The position numbers and the translations under genes were made by a program. A DNA stretch of 64,000 bases from Streptomyces sp. ITFR-21 (GTDB taxonomy: Bacteria; Actinomycetota; Actinomycetes; Streptomycetales; Streptomycetaceae). The stretch is taken from the NCBI RefSeq assembly GCF_031844685.1, contig NZ_CP134605.1, forward strand, positions 1,955,501 to 2,019,500. The letters run 5' to 3'. How positions within the stretch are numbered: the stretch's first letter is position 1; every line of letters begins with the position of its first letter. Positions 44,702-53,633 of the stretch are shown one piece after another. Under the pieces are notes generated by a model. That model was not told where the DNA came from, ran no database searches, and saw nothing but the letters and a program-made list of their open reading frames with translations.

Positions 44702-44849
44702 TGTCTCCGGCGGTCCTCACCGTTGTCCGCGGCTTGCCCTGTCTCCGGCGGTCCTCACCGTTGTCCGCGGCTTGCCCTGTCTCCGGCGGTCCTCACCGTT
44801 GTCCGCGGCTTGCCCTGTTTGCGGCGGTCTCCTCCGTTGCCGGCTTGCC
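44701..44849. repeat. 38-bp tandem repeat, three and a half copies
   Basis: Three exact 38-bp units (44701-44738, 44739-44776, 44777-44814), each CTGTCTCCGGCGGTCCTCAC followed by CGTTGTCCGCGGCTTGCC, and a diverged fourth of about 35 bp (44815-44849). Units abut without spacers, so this is a direct tandem repeat and not CRISPR. It lies immediately behind the tRNA-His terminator, whose last base is shared. Confidence 0.95.
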
Positions 44850-46140
44850 CTGTCTGCTGCGGGGGGTCGGGGCGGCCCGACGACCCGCCCGGGTGCCGGG
44901 TGGGCACGGCCCGGAACAGATCGTTTCGCGCCGACCTGGAGGCAGACGCGGGCGCCGGCCACCGCCCGCCGGCTGAACGACGCCCCTGGGAGGGGCCGGA
45001 AGGCCACCAGCGGATCCACCGCGGGAACACCATTCCGTCACTGATCCGGTAGGCCTTGGGGTCTGCCGACGGCTGGTGTGCGCTCCACAAACCACCGCCT
45101 TGACCACCAAAACAGGCAGAGCCGTACGCCCCGGCGATAGTTGAAATTGACACGGGTGGTGACATCGGAGTCGGCGGTGATTGTCTTGTTTCCGCCGAAT
45201 GACTTGACAGTGAGGTGCCGTGCGAGGGGGGCTCGTGCCAGGCCGGTGGGCCGGCCTGGAGGCCGGTAAACGGGTGGGCCGGCCGGCGGGCCGGCGCGCG
45301 GGCGCCGCGGCCGGTCCACGGGAGGACAACCCCGAGGGCGGGCCGCCGCGTCGGGCGCGGCCCGGAGCAACAGTCGTACCCGTCGCGTACGCGGGCTACG
45401 CGTGGGGTCTGTCATGTGGATCTCCGGAGTGGGGGACGTTGGGTGGGGGGTGCCCGTGAGTGGGTGACGTACGGCGTCGGGACACCCACAGGCCGGTGCC
45501 GTCGGGCGTCAGGGCGCCCATGAGTGGGCGCCGTCCAGCGTTATGGCACCGCCCTTTCCCTTTTTTGCCGCCTTCTCGCCTCCGGGCGCTTCGGTCCGGT
45601 GTCGACGGTCGACCGTGCTCACTCGCTCGTACCTCGCTCACTGCGCGCGCTCTCCCTTTCGACACCGGCGCGCCCTTCGGCTCACCGGCTACCCGGCCGA
45701 ACGTCGGGCGTCAGGTGGGCCCAGCGGCCGAACGCACCACGCACAGCGGACCCGGTGGCCGAACACACGGCGTCAGGTGGGCGCGGGGATGGACCTTCGG
45801 GGGTGTCGGTGCCCCAAGGGGTGCCGTCAGGGGTGGGGGTGCCCCAAGGGGGTGCCGTGGGGTGGGGGCCGTACGGCGTCGGGACGCGGCGTGGCTGGTG
45901 GTCTGGTGCAACGGGCCGCGTCGGCGGGCGTGTTCGGGCCGGGCGCGGCCAGGCGTACGGAGCTCTCGACGGTCTGGCCCTTGTACGCGACAAGGGCGCC
46001 CCCTACCGTCCGGGCGGAGCGGATCTTCTTCCCGCCCGTCCCCCCGTTCACACGGGTTTTTCGGCCCGCGTTCAACGACCCGCGCTGAACAGGCACTTGC
46101 CCGTTCGAGACTCGAAATCGGCGGGGCACCAACAGACCAC
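44850..46140. other. Gene-free repeat-rich region between tRNA-His and the glucanase gene
   Basis: I find no credible coding sequence here. It contains several imperfect direct repeats. GTACGGCGTCGGGAC occurs at 45469-45483 and 45871-45885; GGCGTCAGGTGGGC at 45707-45720 and 45769-45782; and a pair of 29-30 bp units starting TGCCCCAAGGGG at about 45810 and 45840. A GC-only stretch near 45240-45320 is built from GGGCCGGC variants. Open frames through it are Arg/Pro/Gly-rich and lack ribosome binding sites. The cause (decayed element or intergenic expansion) is not visible. Confidence 0.6.
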
Positions 46141-46154
46141 TATTGAACAACTTA

Positions 46155-46206
46155 TTGACGGCGATGTACGGGGCTTGTAAACATCACCTCGCTAGAGAGC
46201 GCTCTC
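46155..46206 (+). promoter_or_regulatory. Promoter and CebR-like operator of the GH64 gene
   Basis: TTGACG (46155-46160) followed by TGTAAAC near 46176-46182 suggests a promoter, with an AT-rich stretch around it. Just downstream lies the perfect 12-bp palindrome GAGAGCGCTCTC (46195-46206). In its flanks it matches the CebR box TGGGAGCGCTCCCA at 11 of 14 positions. A LacI-type repressor bound there would block elongation or open complex formation. Confidence 0.6.
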
Positions 46207-46258
46207 AGGTGGGCGCTCCGGCCTCCATCACGGACCCCCACCCGGTTGAGGAGAACAC

Positions 46259-48067
46259 ATGTCAGGCAGCACAGCCTCATTGGTGCGCCGACGGCCAGGA
46301 CGGAACGACAGATCCCGGCCGTATCTGATCCTCGCGCTGCTGGTCGCCCTCGTGGCGGGCCTCGCGCTCGTCGTGACCTCACAGTCCCCGGCCCGCGCGG
46401 CCGACACCCTGCTGTCCCAGAACAAGCCCACCACCGCGTCCTCCACCGAGAACGCGGGCACGCCCGCCTCGGCGGCGGTGGACGGCGACACCGGCACCCG
46501 CTGGTCCAGCGCCGCCGCCGACCCGCAGTGGCTCCAGGTCGACCTCGGCGCGGCCCAGAGCATCTCCCAGGTGACCCTCAACTGGGAGACGGCGTACGGC
46601 AAGTCCTTCAAGATCCAGACCTCCGCCGACGGCACCGCGTGGACGGACGTCTACTCCACGACGGCCGGCACCGGCGGCGTACAGAACCTCACCGTAAACG
46701 GTTCCGGGCGTTACGTCCGGTTCTACGGCACGGTCCGGGGCACGCAGTACGGCTACTCCCTGTGGGAGTTCCAGGTGTACGGCGGCGGCCCGACCCAGCC
46801 GGCCGTGTGCAGCGGCGACAACGCGGCGCTGAACAGGCCCGCCACGGCGTCCTCCTCCGAGAACGCGGGCACCGCCGCCTCGGCCGCGGTGGACGGCAAC
46901 ACCGGCACCCGCTGGTCGAGCGCGTTCAGTGACCCGCAGTGGCTCCAGGTGGACCTCGGCGCGACCCAGCAGATCTGCGGGGTCGGCCTGAACTGGGAGG
47001 CCGCGTACGCCTCGGCGTACCAGATCCAGACCTCCGACGACGGCACCAACTGGACCTCGGTCTACTCCACCACCACGGGCACCGGCGGCGTGCAGAACCT
47101 GAACGTCACCGGCACCGGCCGCTACATCCGGGTCTACGGCACCACGCGTGCCACGGGCTACGGCTACTCGCTGTGGGAGTTCCAGGTCTACCTGCTGTCC
47201 GGTTCCACCACCCCGCCGCCGACCTCCCCGACGACCCCGCCGCCGAGTGACGCGTTCTGGGGCACGACCAGCGACATCCCGGCCGCGCACAACGTGCTGG
47301 AACTGAAGATCCTCAACCGGACCAACGGCCAGTACCCCGACAGCCAGGTCTACTGGAGCTTCAACGGCCAGGTGCACTCGATCGCGGAGCAGCCGTACTT
47401 CGACATGCCGGCGAACTCCTCGGGCCGGATGTACTTCTACCTCGGCTCCCCGACCAGCCAGTACTACGACTTCATCGAGTTCACCATCGGCGCGACCGTC
47501 TTCAACGGGAACACCACCCGCGTCGACGCGTGGGGCCTGCCGCTGGCGATCCGGCTGCACTCGCACGACGGCCAGGACATCCAGCTCGGTGACAGCCAGG
47601 ACCTGTTCAACCAGAGCCGGGACGCCACGTTCGCCCAGTTCCAGGCGGCCGTGCCGCAACAGTTCAAGGTGCTGGCCCAGACCCAGGCTCCGTACCGGAT
47701 CATCGCCCCCGGCAGCGACCCGAGCTTCCAGGTCGGCGGCGTGAACGCCGACTACTTCACGGCGTACGCCAACTCGGTCGGCGTCAACGAGCCCACCTCG
47801 AACGTCTTCGGCTGCGCCGGTTCGCTCGGCGCCGACGCGAGCCTGTGCGCGGCGCTCAACCGCCACACCGCCACCCTCCCGACGGCCCAGCAGCAGGACC
47901 CGACCAAGTTCTACTCGGCCGACCCGGCCAACTGGTACGCCAAGTTCTGGCACGACCACGCGATCAACCACCTCGCCTACGGCTTCCCGTACGACGACGT
48001 GGCCGGCCAGGCCGCGTACGCCACCGTACAGAACCCGCAGTGGATGGAGATCGCCGTCGGCTGGTGA
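46259..48067 (+). CDS. Secreted GH64 beta-1,3-glucanase with two F5/8C (discoidin) domains
   Basis: A 602-residue exported polysaccharidase. A signal peptide (YLILALLVALVAGLALVVTS) is followed by two F5/8 type C carbohydrate-binding domains, residues about 50-175 and 190-315. They are near duplicates: both contain TGTRWSS, DPQWLQVDLGA and YGYSLWEFQVY. After a Pro/Thr linker (PPPTSPTTPPPS) comes the GH64 catalytic domain (334-602) with LNRTNGQYPDSQVYWSFNGQ, SIAEQPYFDMPANSSGRMYF, YLGSPTSQYYDFIEFTIG and, near the end, HDHAINHLAYGFPYDDV. GH64 enzymes release laminari-oligosaccharides from fungal beta-1,3-glucan. GAGGAG precedes the ATG. Its operator resembles the CebR box, linking it to the neighbouring glucoside uptake system. 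Confidence 0.9.
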   Translation: MSGSTASLVRRRPGRNDRSRPYLILALLVALVAGLALVVTSQSPARAADTLLSQNKPTTASSTENAGTPASAAVDGDTGTRWSSAAADPQWLQVDLGAAQSISQVTLNWETAYGKSFKIQTSADGTAWTDVYSTTAGTGGVQNLTVNGSGRYVRFYGTVRGTQYGYSLWEFQVYGGGPTQPAVCSGDNAALNRPATASSSENAGTAASAAVDGNTGTRWSSAFSDPQWLQVDLGATQQICGVGLNWEAAYASAYQIQTSDDGTNWTSVYSTTTGTGGVQNLNVTGTGRYIRVYGTTRATGYGYSLWEFQVYLLSGSTTPPPTSPTTPPPSDAFWGTTSDIPAAHNVLELKILNRTNGQYPDSQVYWSFNGQVHSIAEQPYFDMPANSSGRMYFYLGSPTSQYYDFIEFTIGATVFNGNTTRVDAWGLPLAIRLHSHDGQDIQLGDSQDLFNQSRDATFAQFQAAVPQQFKVLAQTQAPYRIIAPGSDPSFQVGGVNADYFTAYANSVGVNEPTSNVFGCAGSLGADASLCAALNRHTATLPTAQQQDPTKFYSADPANWYAKFWHDHAINHLAYGFPYDDVAGQAAYATVQNPQWMEIAVGW

Positions 48068-48285
48068 CGCCGGTGCCACCGTGACGGGGTCGTTCCGCCC
48101 GGGATGATCCCGTCACCCTCCGAACCGTCTCCCGATCCCCCCACAAAGAACCGCCGGGGGCGGGACGCGGACACCCCCCATGTGTCCGCGTTCCGCCCCC
48201 GGCGGCGTCTCGTGCCGGCGGCGCGCGTCTCGCGCCGGGCGCGCGGCCCGTCAACGCGACCCGTCAACGGGGCCCGCCGGATCGT

Positions 48286-48786
48286 CTACGGGGTGAGCAG
48301 GAGGCAGCTGCTGGTGGCGGTGGCCAGCAGGCGGCCTCCGGCGGTCTCCAGGCGGGCCTCGGCCAGGGCGGTGCGGCGGCCGAGGTGGACGACGCGGCCG
48401 GTGCAGCGGACCGTGCCGGAGCCGACGCGGAGGGCGTTGAGGAACTTCACGCCGAGATCGAGGGAGGTGTAGCCGGTGCCGGCCGGCAGGCGGGTCTGCA
48501 CGGCGCAGCCGGCCGCGGAGTCCAGCAGGGTGGCGTAGACGCCGCCGTGCACGGACCCGATGGGGTTGTAGTGGAACTCGGCGGGTTCCAGGACGAAGAC
48601 GGCCTCGCCTTCGGCGACGGACTCCAGCCGCATGCCGAGGGTGTGCAGGATCGGCGGTGCCGGTACGTCGCCGGCCAGCATCGCGCGCAGGAACTCCAGC
48701 CCGCTGCGGCCGGTCATGCCTGCCGCGGTGACCAGCGGGTCCTCCCACTCGACCACCCGCCGCCGCCCGGTTTCCCCGTCTGCCAC
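48286..48786 (-). CDS. PaaI-type hot-dog thioesterase
   Basis: A 166-residue single hot-dog domain protein. The family core is LGMRLESVAEGEAVFVLEPA, FHYNPIGSVHGGVYATLLDS (the HGG segment with catalytic Asp nearby), AGCAVQTRLPAGTGYTSLDL and VHLGRRTALAEARLETA. Such proteins hydrolyse aromatic or medium-chain acyl-CoAs; the specific substrate is not evident. The GTG at 48786 has GGGAGAGG about ten bases ahead; the ORF extends further upstream to 49299 over the AsnC remnant on the other strand and is not used. No obvious operon partner. Confidence 0.82.
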   Translation of the reverse strand: MADGETGRRRVVEWEDPLVTAAGMTGRSGLEFLRAMLAGDVPAPPILHTLGMRLESVAEGEAVFVLEPAEFHYNPIGSVHGGVYATLLDSAAGCAVQTRLPAGTGYTSLDLGVKFLNALRVGSGTVRCTGRVVHLGRRTALAEARLETAGGRLLATATSSCLLLTP

Positions 48787-48954
48787 GCCGCCCGCCTCTC
48801 CCTGGGTTCGTTCCGGGCCGAGCCTATGCCGGTCCGTGCGCACGGCTCGGACCGGGCACCCGCGGGGGCCCGGCGGCGGTGCTCGCGGGTCGGGCCGGGC
48901 GCTTGCGGGGGGGGTGGCGCCGGGATCGCGCGATCCGGCGGCCCCGGCCGGCAC

Positions 48955-49437
48955 GTGCGGCGCTCTGTGGGCGGAAGGACCGCGGCGGGCGCGGCGGGCG
49001 GGCCGCCCGACGGCACCGACCGGCGGATCCTGGCCGCCCTCGCCGACGACGCCCGGCCGCCCGCCGCCGCGCTCGCGGCACTCACCGGCCGTCTCCAGTC
49101 GACCGTCCGCCGCCGTCTGGCCCGACTGGCCGCCAGGCAGCGGCTCATCACCCAGATCGTGATCGACCCGCACCGCCTCGGCCTGGCCGTACGCCAACGT
49201 CAGGCCGCGCGTGCCCCCGGACCGCCTGGCCACGGCCGGCCGCGCGCTCACCGAACACCCGGCCGTCCACGGCGCCTTCGCCACCTCGGGCCCGGCCAAC
49301 CGCCACGCGGCCGTACGGGTACGGGCCCTGGCCGCCCTCTACGCCTTCCTCGCGGGGACCTGCCGGGGCTCGGCATCACCCACGCCGAGACGGCCATCGT
49401 CTCCCAGGCCGTCCAGCGTCCGGGCCCCGGGCGTTGA
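48955..49437 (+). pseudogene. AsnC/Lrp-type regulator remnant with compensating frameshifts
   Basis: The 160-codon frame is open from a GTG at 48955, yet only its two ends are protein-like. The first part, DRRILAALADDARPPAAALA and STVRRRLARLAARQRLITQI, is an AsnC helix-turn-helix; the end, LPGLGITHAETAIVSQAVQR, is the tail of the ligand-binding domain. The missing middle (VPPDRLATAGRALTEHP, VHGAFATSGPANRHAAV, LAALYAFLAGT) is found in another frame at about 49200-49370. Two opposite shifts therefore scramble some 55 residues. Double-HTH Streptomyces AsnC proteins are about 330 residues, so the 5' half is also gone. A functional product is unlikely. Confidence 0.75.
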
Positions 49438-49722
49438 GCGGCCCGCGCCCTGGTCGGCGACCACGGGACCGCCGAGCGTTCCCTGGCCGGCGAGACCGCC
49501 CCCGGCCTCGACGTCCTGGGGCCGCCGGCGCCGGCCTCGGGATCGGCACGGACTCCGCCGCGGCCGGGAAGCGGTCCGCCGTCCCAGGCGGAAGGCGCTC
49601 CCGCCGCCGCAGCCGGGAAGCAGTGCCCCGCTGCCTCGGGCAGGAAAGACGGCCGCTCCCTCAGGCCGGCGGCAGGCCGGGTCCGCGGGGCGGGCGACGG
49701 CGCCAGCCGGCGCCGACACGCC
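49438..49722. other. Unassigned stretch between AsnC remnant and cebR
   Basis: No gene is recognisable. Short segments have protein-like composition but no family I know, and no ribosome binding site. It may be further eroded sequence of the same locus as the AsnC remnant. The cebR gene reads leftward into it. Confidence 0.4.
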
Positions 49723-50745
49723 CTATACCGAGTCCCGTTGAATCAGCTCCGTCGCCAGCACCACGTGTCTGCGGACCGAGGCCCGTTCGGCGATCTCCTC
49801 CATCAGGACGCGCGCCATCGTACGGCCCATCTCCTCGGTGGGCTGGCGCACGGAGGACAGCGCGGGGTCCATGTGGCGGGCGATGGCGGAGTCCTCGAAG
49901 CCGACCATGGCCACGTCGTCCGGCACCCGGCGGCCGAGTTCGCGCAGTACGGCGCGCGCGCCGGCGGCCATCACGTCGGAGGCGGCGAAGACCCCGTCGA
50001 TCCCGGGCTGCCGGGCGAGCAGCTCCCGCATCGCGCGCCGGCCGCCCTCCTCGGTGAAGTCGCCGCCCGCCACCAGGGATTGGGGGAGGTCGAGTCCGGC
50101 CTGGCCGACCGCCTGGTAGTAGCCGTCGAGCCGGCAGCGGGCCACGTACATGTCCAGCGGGCCGGTGATCGTGGCGACCTGGCGCCGCCCGCGGGCGACG
50201 AGGTGGGCGACGGCGGCCCGGGCGCCGCCGACGTTGTCGGCGTCGACGTAGGAGACGGATTCCAGGTCGCTGCGGCGGCCGTTGAGGACGGCCGGCATCT
50301 CCAGCTGCTCCAGCAGGTCGGGCAGCGGGTCGTCCTCGTGCACGGAGACGAGCAGGACGCCGTCCACCCGGTGGGCGGCCAGGTACTGGCCGAACCGGGA
50401 CCGCTCCTTGGGCGTGCGGATCAAGGTGAGCAGCAACTGCATCTCGGTGTCGGCGAGTTCGGCGCCGATGCCGCGGATGATGTCGGAGAAGTAGGGCTCG
50501 GCGAACAGCCGTGTCTCGGGCTCCGGGATGACGAGGGCGATCGCGTCGGTGCGGTTGCCGGCCAGCGCGCGGGCCGCCCGGTTGGGTACGTACCCCAGCT
50601 CGGCGATGGCGGCCTCGACGGCGGCCTTCGCGCGGTCGCTGACCCGCGGCGAGCCGTTGATCACGCGCGAGACCGTACCGCGCCCCACCCCGGCGCGTAC
50701 GGCCACCTCTTCCAGAGTGGGCCGTCCACTGTGCCGCCCGTTCAT
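49723..50745 (-). CDS. cebR: CebR, LacI-family repressor of cellobiose/cello-oligosaccharide utilisation
   Basis: A 340-residue LacI protein. The HTH and hinge are RPTLEEVAVRAGVGRGTVSR, INGSPRVSDRAKAAVEAAIA and LGYVPNRAARALAGN; the sugar-binding domain includes DAIALVIPEPETRLFAEPYF, ARGRRQVATITGPLDMYVAR, CRLDGYYQA and VAMVGFEDSAIARHMDPALS. Divergence from cebEFG-bglC and the boxes between them identify it as CebR, which senses cellobiose or cellotriose. The ATG at 50745 with GGAGG ahead of it is preferred to 50781. It probably autoregulates through the box at 50816-50829. Confidence 0.93.
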   Translation of the reverse strand: MNGRHSGRPTLEEVAVRAGVGRGTVSRVINGSPRVSDRAKAAVEAAIAELGYVPNRAARALAGNRTDAIALVIPEPETRLFAEPYFSDIIRGIGAELADTEMQLLLTLIRTPKERSRFGQYLAAHRVDGVLLVSVHEDDPLPDLLEQLEMPAVLNGRRSDLESVSYVDADNVGGARAAVAHLVARGRRQVATITGPLDMYVARCRLDGYYQAVGQAGLDLPQSLVAGGDFTEEGGRRAMRELLARQPGIDGVFAASDVMAAGARAVLRELGRRVPDDVAMVGFEDSAIARHMDPALSSVRQPTEEMGRTMARVLMEEIAERASVRRHVVLATELIQRDSV

Positions 50746-50815
50746 GGCCACTTCCGCCTCCTGCTGGCTCTGTCGCGCCACCTTAGCGCCCGCCGCGTAC
50801 GCTTCCGAGGGCGCT

Positions 50816-50829
50816 TGAGAGCGCTCCCA
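50816..50829. promoter_or_regulatory. CebR box 1 (near cebR)
   Basis: TGAGAGCGCTCCCA differs from the CebR consensus TGGGAGCGCTCCCA at one position. It lies 71 bp upstream of the cebR start and 188 bp from the second, perfect box, which would suit looping or separate control of cebR. Confidence 0.8.
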
Positions 50830-50982
50830 CGATACAAGGCCCAGGCAACCGGGCCGGTCAGCGGTACGACGCGCCGCACATCTGAACCGGGCGCCCGGCG
50901 CGGTACCGGAGAGTACTTGTGTTCAAGAAGTGATCCCTGGTCAGCGCCGGACACGTTCCGGCAACGAAATCGACTTCATGTC

Positions 50983-51040
50983 TTGACACTGCCCCCCCTG
51001 AGGCGTGACTGTTCCGGAAAGCGCAATGGGAGCGCTCCCA
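50983..51040 (+). promoter_or_regulatory. cebEFG promoter and perfect CebR box 2
   Basis: TTGACA (50983-50988), a 17-base spacer and TGACTG (51006-51011) suggest the cebE promoter. TGGGAGCGCTCCCA (51027-51040) is the exact 14-bp CebR operator just past the start site, which would block transcription until cellobiose binds CebR. cebE starts 85 bp later. The rest of the 50746-51125 gap has no gene. Confidence 0.87.
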
Positions 51041-51125
51041 CAGCTCCCATGCCGGTGCACCACCCGATTCACCCGGCTCACCCAGCAGCACCCGCACGCC
51101 GACCCACCCTGACAAGGAGAGTGGA

Positions 51126-52475
51126 ATGCGCACTTCCGGCAGAACCCGCAAGACCGCCGTCATCGCGGTCGCGGGTCTCGCAGCCTGCGCGACCCTGATC
51201 ACCGGATGCAGCAGCGACAGCAAGGACTCCGGCAGCGGCGGTGGCAAGGCCGCCGCGAACGAGAAGATCACGCTGCACATCGGTGACTTCGGCTCGTTCG
51301 GCTATGACGACAAGACGGGCGCCAAGCTCTTCTCCGAGTACCACGCGCTGCACCCCAACATCACCGTGATCGAGGACAACGTCTCGGACAGCGGGGCGTA
51401 CTGGAACTCCCTGAAGCTGCACCTGACCCAGAACAGCGGGCTCGACGACATCCAGGCGCTGGAGATCGGCTTCATCGCCAACGCGACCCAGCCGCAGTAC
51501 GCGTCGAAGTTCGTGGACTTCAATACGGTCAAGGGGTTCGACGCGGGCGCCTGGCTGGACTACAAGGAGAAGGAGGCCACCACCTCCGACGGCAAGGTCA
51601 TCGGTGTGGGCACGGACGTCGGCCCGACCGCGATCTGCTACCGCAAGGACCTGTTCCAGCAGGCCGGGCTGCCGACCGACCGGGACGCGGTGGCGGCGCT
51701 GTGGGCGGGCGACTGGGGCAAGTTCGTCACCGCCGGGAAGCAGTTCAAGGCGCACGCGCCGGCCGGGGTGGCCTTCACCGACTCCGCCAGCGGCCTGTTC
51801 AACGCGGTGCTGTCCAGCCAGCCCGACCAGTATTCGGACGGCTCGGGGAACCTGGTCTACGACACCAGCCCGGGGGTGAAGACGGCCTGGGACATCGCGT
51901 CCACCGCGGTGCAGGACGGACTGACCGCCAAGCTCCAGCAGTTCGACGCGAACAACACCTGGACCGCGGCCTTCAAGACCAACAAGTTCGCCACCGTGGC
52001 CTGCCCGAGCTGGATGATCGGCCTGGTCGCCACCAACTCCGGTCCGGCCAACCAGGGCAAGTGGGACATCGCGCAGCCGCCGCAAGCCGGCAACTGGGGC
52101 GGGTCCTTCCTGGCGGTGCCCAAGTCCGGCAAGCACGTGGCCGAGGCGACCGCGCTGGCGCAGTGGCTGACCGCCGCGGCGCAGGAGGTCAAGGTCTTCC
52201 AGAAGTTCGGCAACATCCCGTCGAACAAGGCCGCGCTGAGTGACCCGGCGGTGCTGAACACCACCAACGCGTACTTCCCCGGCACCCCGGTCGGCAAGAT
52301 CTTCACCGCGACCGCGAACGACATCAAGCCGGCCCCGATCGGCCCGAACGACGGCGTGGTGAAGGACACCATCACGCAGAACGGCCTGCTCGACATGGAG
52401 CAGCGCGGCACCTCCAAGGACAAGGCCTGGTCCAACGTCCAGGCCCAGGTCAAGGACAAGGTCGGCGACCAGTAA
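51126..52475 (+). CDS. cebE: CebE, cellobiose/cellotriose-binding lipoprotein
   Basis: A 449-residue extracellular solute-binding protein. [20 protein letters not shown] and CATLITGC form a lipoprotein signal with lipobox LITGC, followed by a Ser/Gly linker. The mature family-1 sugar-binding fold has [60 protein letters not shown] and [20 protein letters not shown]. It delivers cello-oligosaccharides to CebF/CebG; the ATPase is normally supplied in trans by MsiK, whose gene is absent here, as expected. AAGGAGAG precedes the ATG. Confidence 0.93.
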   Translation: MRTSGRTRKTAVIAVAGLAACATLITGCSSDSKDSGSGGGKAAANEKITLHIGDFGSFGYDDKTGAKLFSEYHALHPNITVIEDNVSDSGAYWNSLKLHLTQNSGLDDIQALEIGFIANATQPQYASKFVDFNTVKGFDAGAWLDYKEKEATTSDGKVIGVGTDVGPTAICYRKDLFQQAGLPTDRDAVAALWAGDWGKFVTAGKQFKAHAPAGVAFTDSASGLFNAVLSSQPDQYSDGSGNLVYDTSPGVKTAWDIASTAVQDGLTAKLQQFDANNTWTAAFKTNKFATVACPSWMIGLVATNSGPANQGKWDIAQPPQAGNWGGSFLAVPKSGKHVAEATALAQWLTAAAQEVKVFQKFGNIPSNKAALSDPAVLNTTNAYFPGTPVGKIFTATANDIKPAPIGPNDGVVKDTITQNGLLDMEQRGTSKDKAWSNVQAQVKDKVGDQ

Positions 52476-52488
52476 CCCCCCGGCCGCG

Positions 52489-52528
52489 GGCCGCCCGGCG
52501 GTGTTCCTCCGCTCCGCCGGGCGGCCCC
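52489..52528 (+). terminator. Strong hairpin between cebE and cebF (probable attenuator)
   Basis: GGGCCGCCCGGCGG (52489-52502) and CCGCCGGGCGGCCC (52515-52528) are exact complements around a 12-base loop, beginning 13 bases after the cebE stop. A hairpin here usually lowers read-through into permease genes or stabilises the binding-protein mRNA. Confidence 0.7.
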
Positions 52529-52682
52529 GGGCCGCCGTCCGCCCCCGCACCGGCCGCCGCCGCGCGGCGCGCCGCGCGGACCGTTACCGCGCGGATCCCC
52601 GCCCCGCAGACCCCTCCCGAGACCGGAAGACCCCCGCCCCCTCGACACCCTCGCCCGCTCCCCTACCGGAAGGACGCCACTC

Positions 52683-53630
52683 GTGGCCACCTCCGTGAGG
52701 GCGACGTCGGACGGCGACTCCACCGGCTGGCGCAGCAAGCTGTACCGGCTGGACACCAAGGCGTCGCCGTACGCGTACATCGCCCCCTTCTTCCTCTGCT
52801 TCGCCGCCTTCGGACTCTTCCCACTGATCTACACCGGCTGGCTCTCCCTCAACCAGGTGGAACTCGGCACCGGTGCCCAGTGGGTCGGCTTCCACAACTA
52901 CGCCGAGCTGTGGGACAACCAGTTCTTCTGGAACGCGCTGCGCAACACCTTCACGCTGGGCCTGATCTCCACCGTGCCGCAGCTGCTGATGGCGCTGGGC
53001 CTGGCGCACCTGCTCAACTACAAACTGCGCGCCCGCGGCTTCTTCCGGGTGGCGGTGCTGGCGCCGTACGCGACCTCGATCGCGGCGGCGTCGCTGGTGT
53101 TCGTCCAGCTGTTCAACCCCGACTACGGGATGATCAACCAGCTGCTCGGGCACCTCGGCGTCGACCCGGTGCAGTGGTCGTCGTCCAAGTGGCCGGCGCA
53201 GATCGCGATCTCCTCCATCGTGACCTGGCGCTGGACCGGCTACAACGCGCTCATCTACCTGGCCGCCATGCAGGCGGTCTCCGGCGACCTGTACGAGGCG
53301 GCGGCGCTGGACGGCGCCTCCCGGTGGCGGCAGTTCGTCAGTGTGACGATCCCGTCGATCCGGCCGACGATCTTCTTCACGATCATCGTCTCCACCATCG
53401 GCGCCACCCAGCTGTTCGGCGAGCCGCTGATCTACGGCGGCAACAGCGGCTCGGGCGGCTCGGCACACCAGTACCAGACACTGAGCCTGTACATGTACGA
53501 CAAGGGCTGGCAGGTCGGCGAGCTGGGGCAGGCGTCCGCGGTGGCCTGGGTCATGCTGCTGATCCTGCTGCTCATCGGCGCCGTCCAGCTGTTCGTGTTG
53601 CGGAACAACCGCCGGAAGCTGGGAGGCTGA
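52683..53630 (+). CDS. cebF: CebF, cellobiose ABC transporter permease
   Basis: A 315-residue MalF-type inner-membrane permease. Six membrane segments are apparent, beginning [20 protein letters not shown]. The EAA loop that contacts the ATPase is [20 protein letters not shown] (EAA-3x-G-9x-I/L-x-L-P form). The GTG start has GGAAGG upstream. cebG starts 4 bases after its stop. It is the first of the two permeases importing cello-oligosaccharides bound by CebE. Confidence 0.92.
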   Translation: MATSVRATSDGDSTGWRSKLYRLDTKASPYAYIAPFFLCFAAFGLFPLIYTGWLSLNQVELGTGAQWVGFHNYAELWDNQFFWNALRNTFTLGLISTVPQLLMALGLAHLLNYKLRARGFFRVAVLAPYATSIAAASLVFVQLFNPDYGMINQLLGHLGVDPVQWSSSKWPAQIAISSIVTWRWTGYNALIYLAAMQAVSGDLYEAAALDGASRWRQFVSVTIPSIRPTIFFTIIVSTIGATQLFGEPLIYGGNSGSGGSAHQYQTLSLYMYDKGWQVGELGQASAVAWVMLLILLLIGAVQLFVLRNNRRKLGG

Positions 53631-53633
53631 CCG

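Noticed and set aside
44701-44849. Possible CRISPR array
   Set aside because: The repeats abut with no spacers and no cas gene is in the window; it is a plain tandem repeat.
45460-46180. Overlapping 180-230-codon frames in the gap before the glucanase
   Set aside because: They are Arg/Pro/Gly-rich in several frames at once, have no ribosome binding site and match nothing I know.
49438-49722. Possible second pseudogene beside the AsnC remnant
   Set aside because: Some phrases look protein-like but I cannot match them to any family, so I list the stretch only as unassigned.
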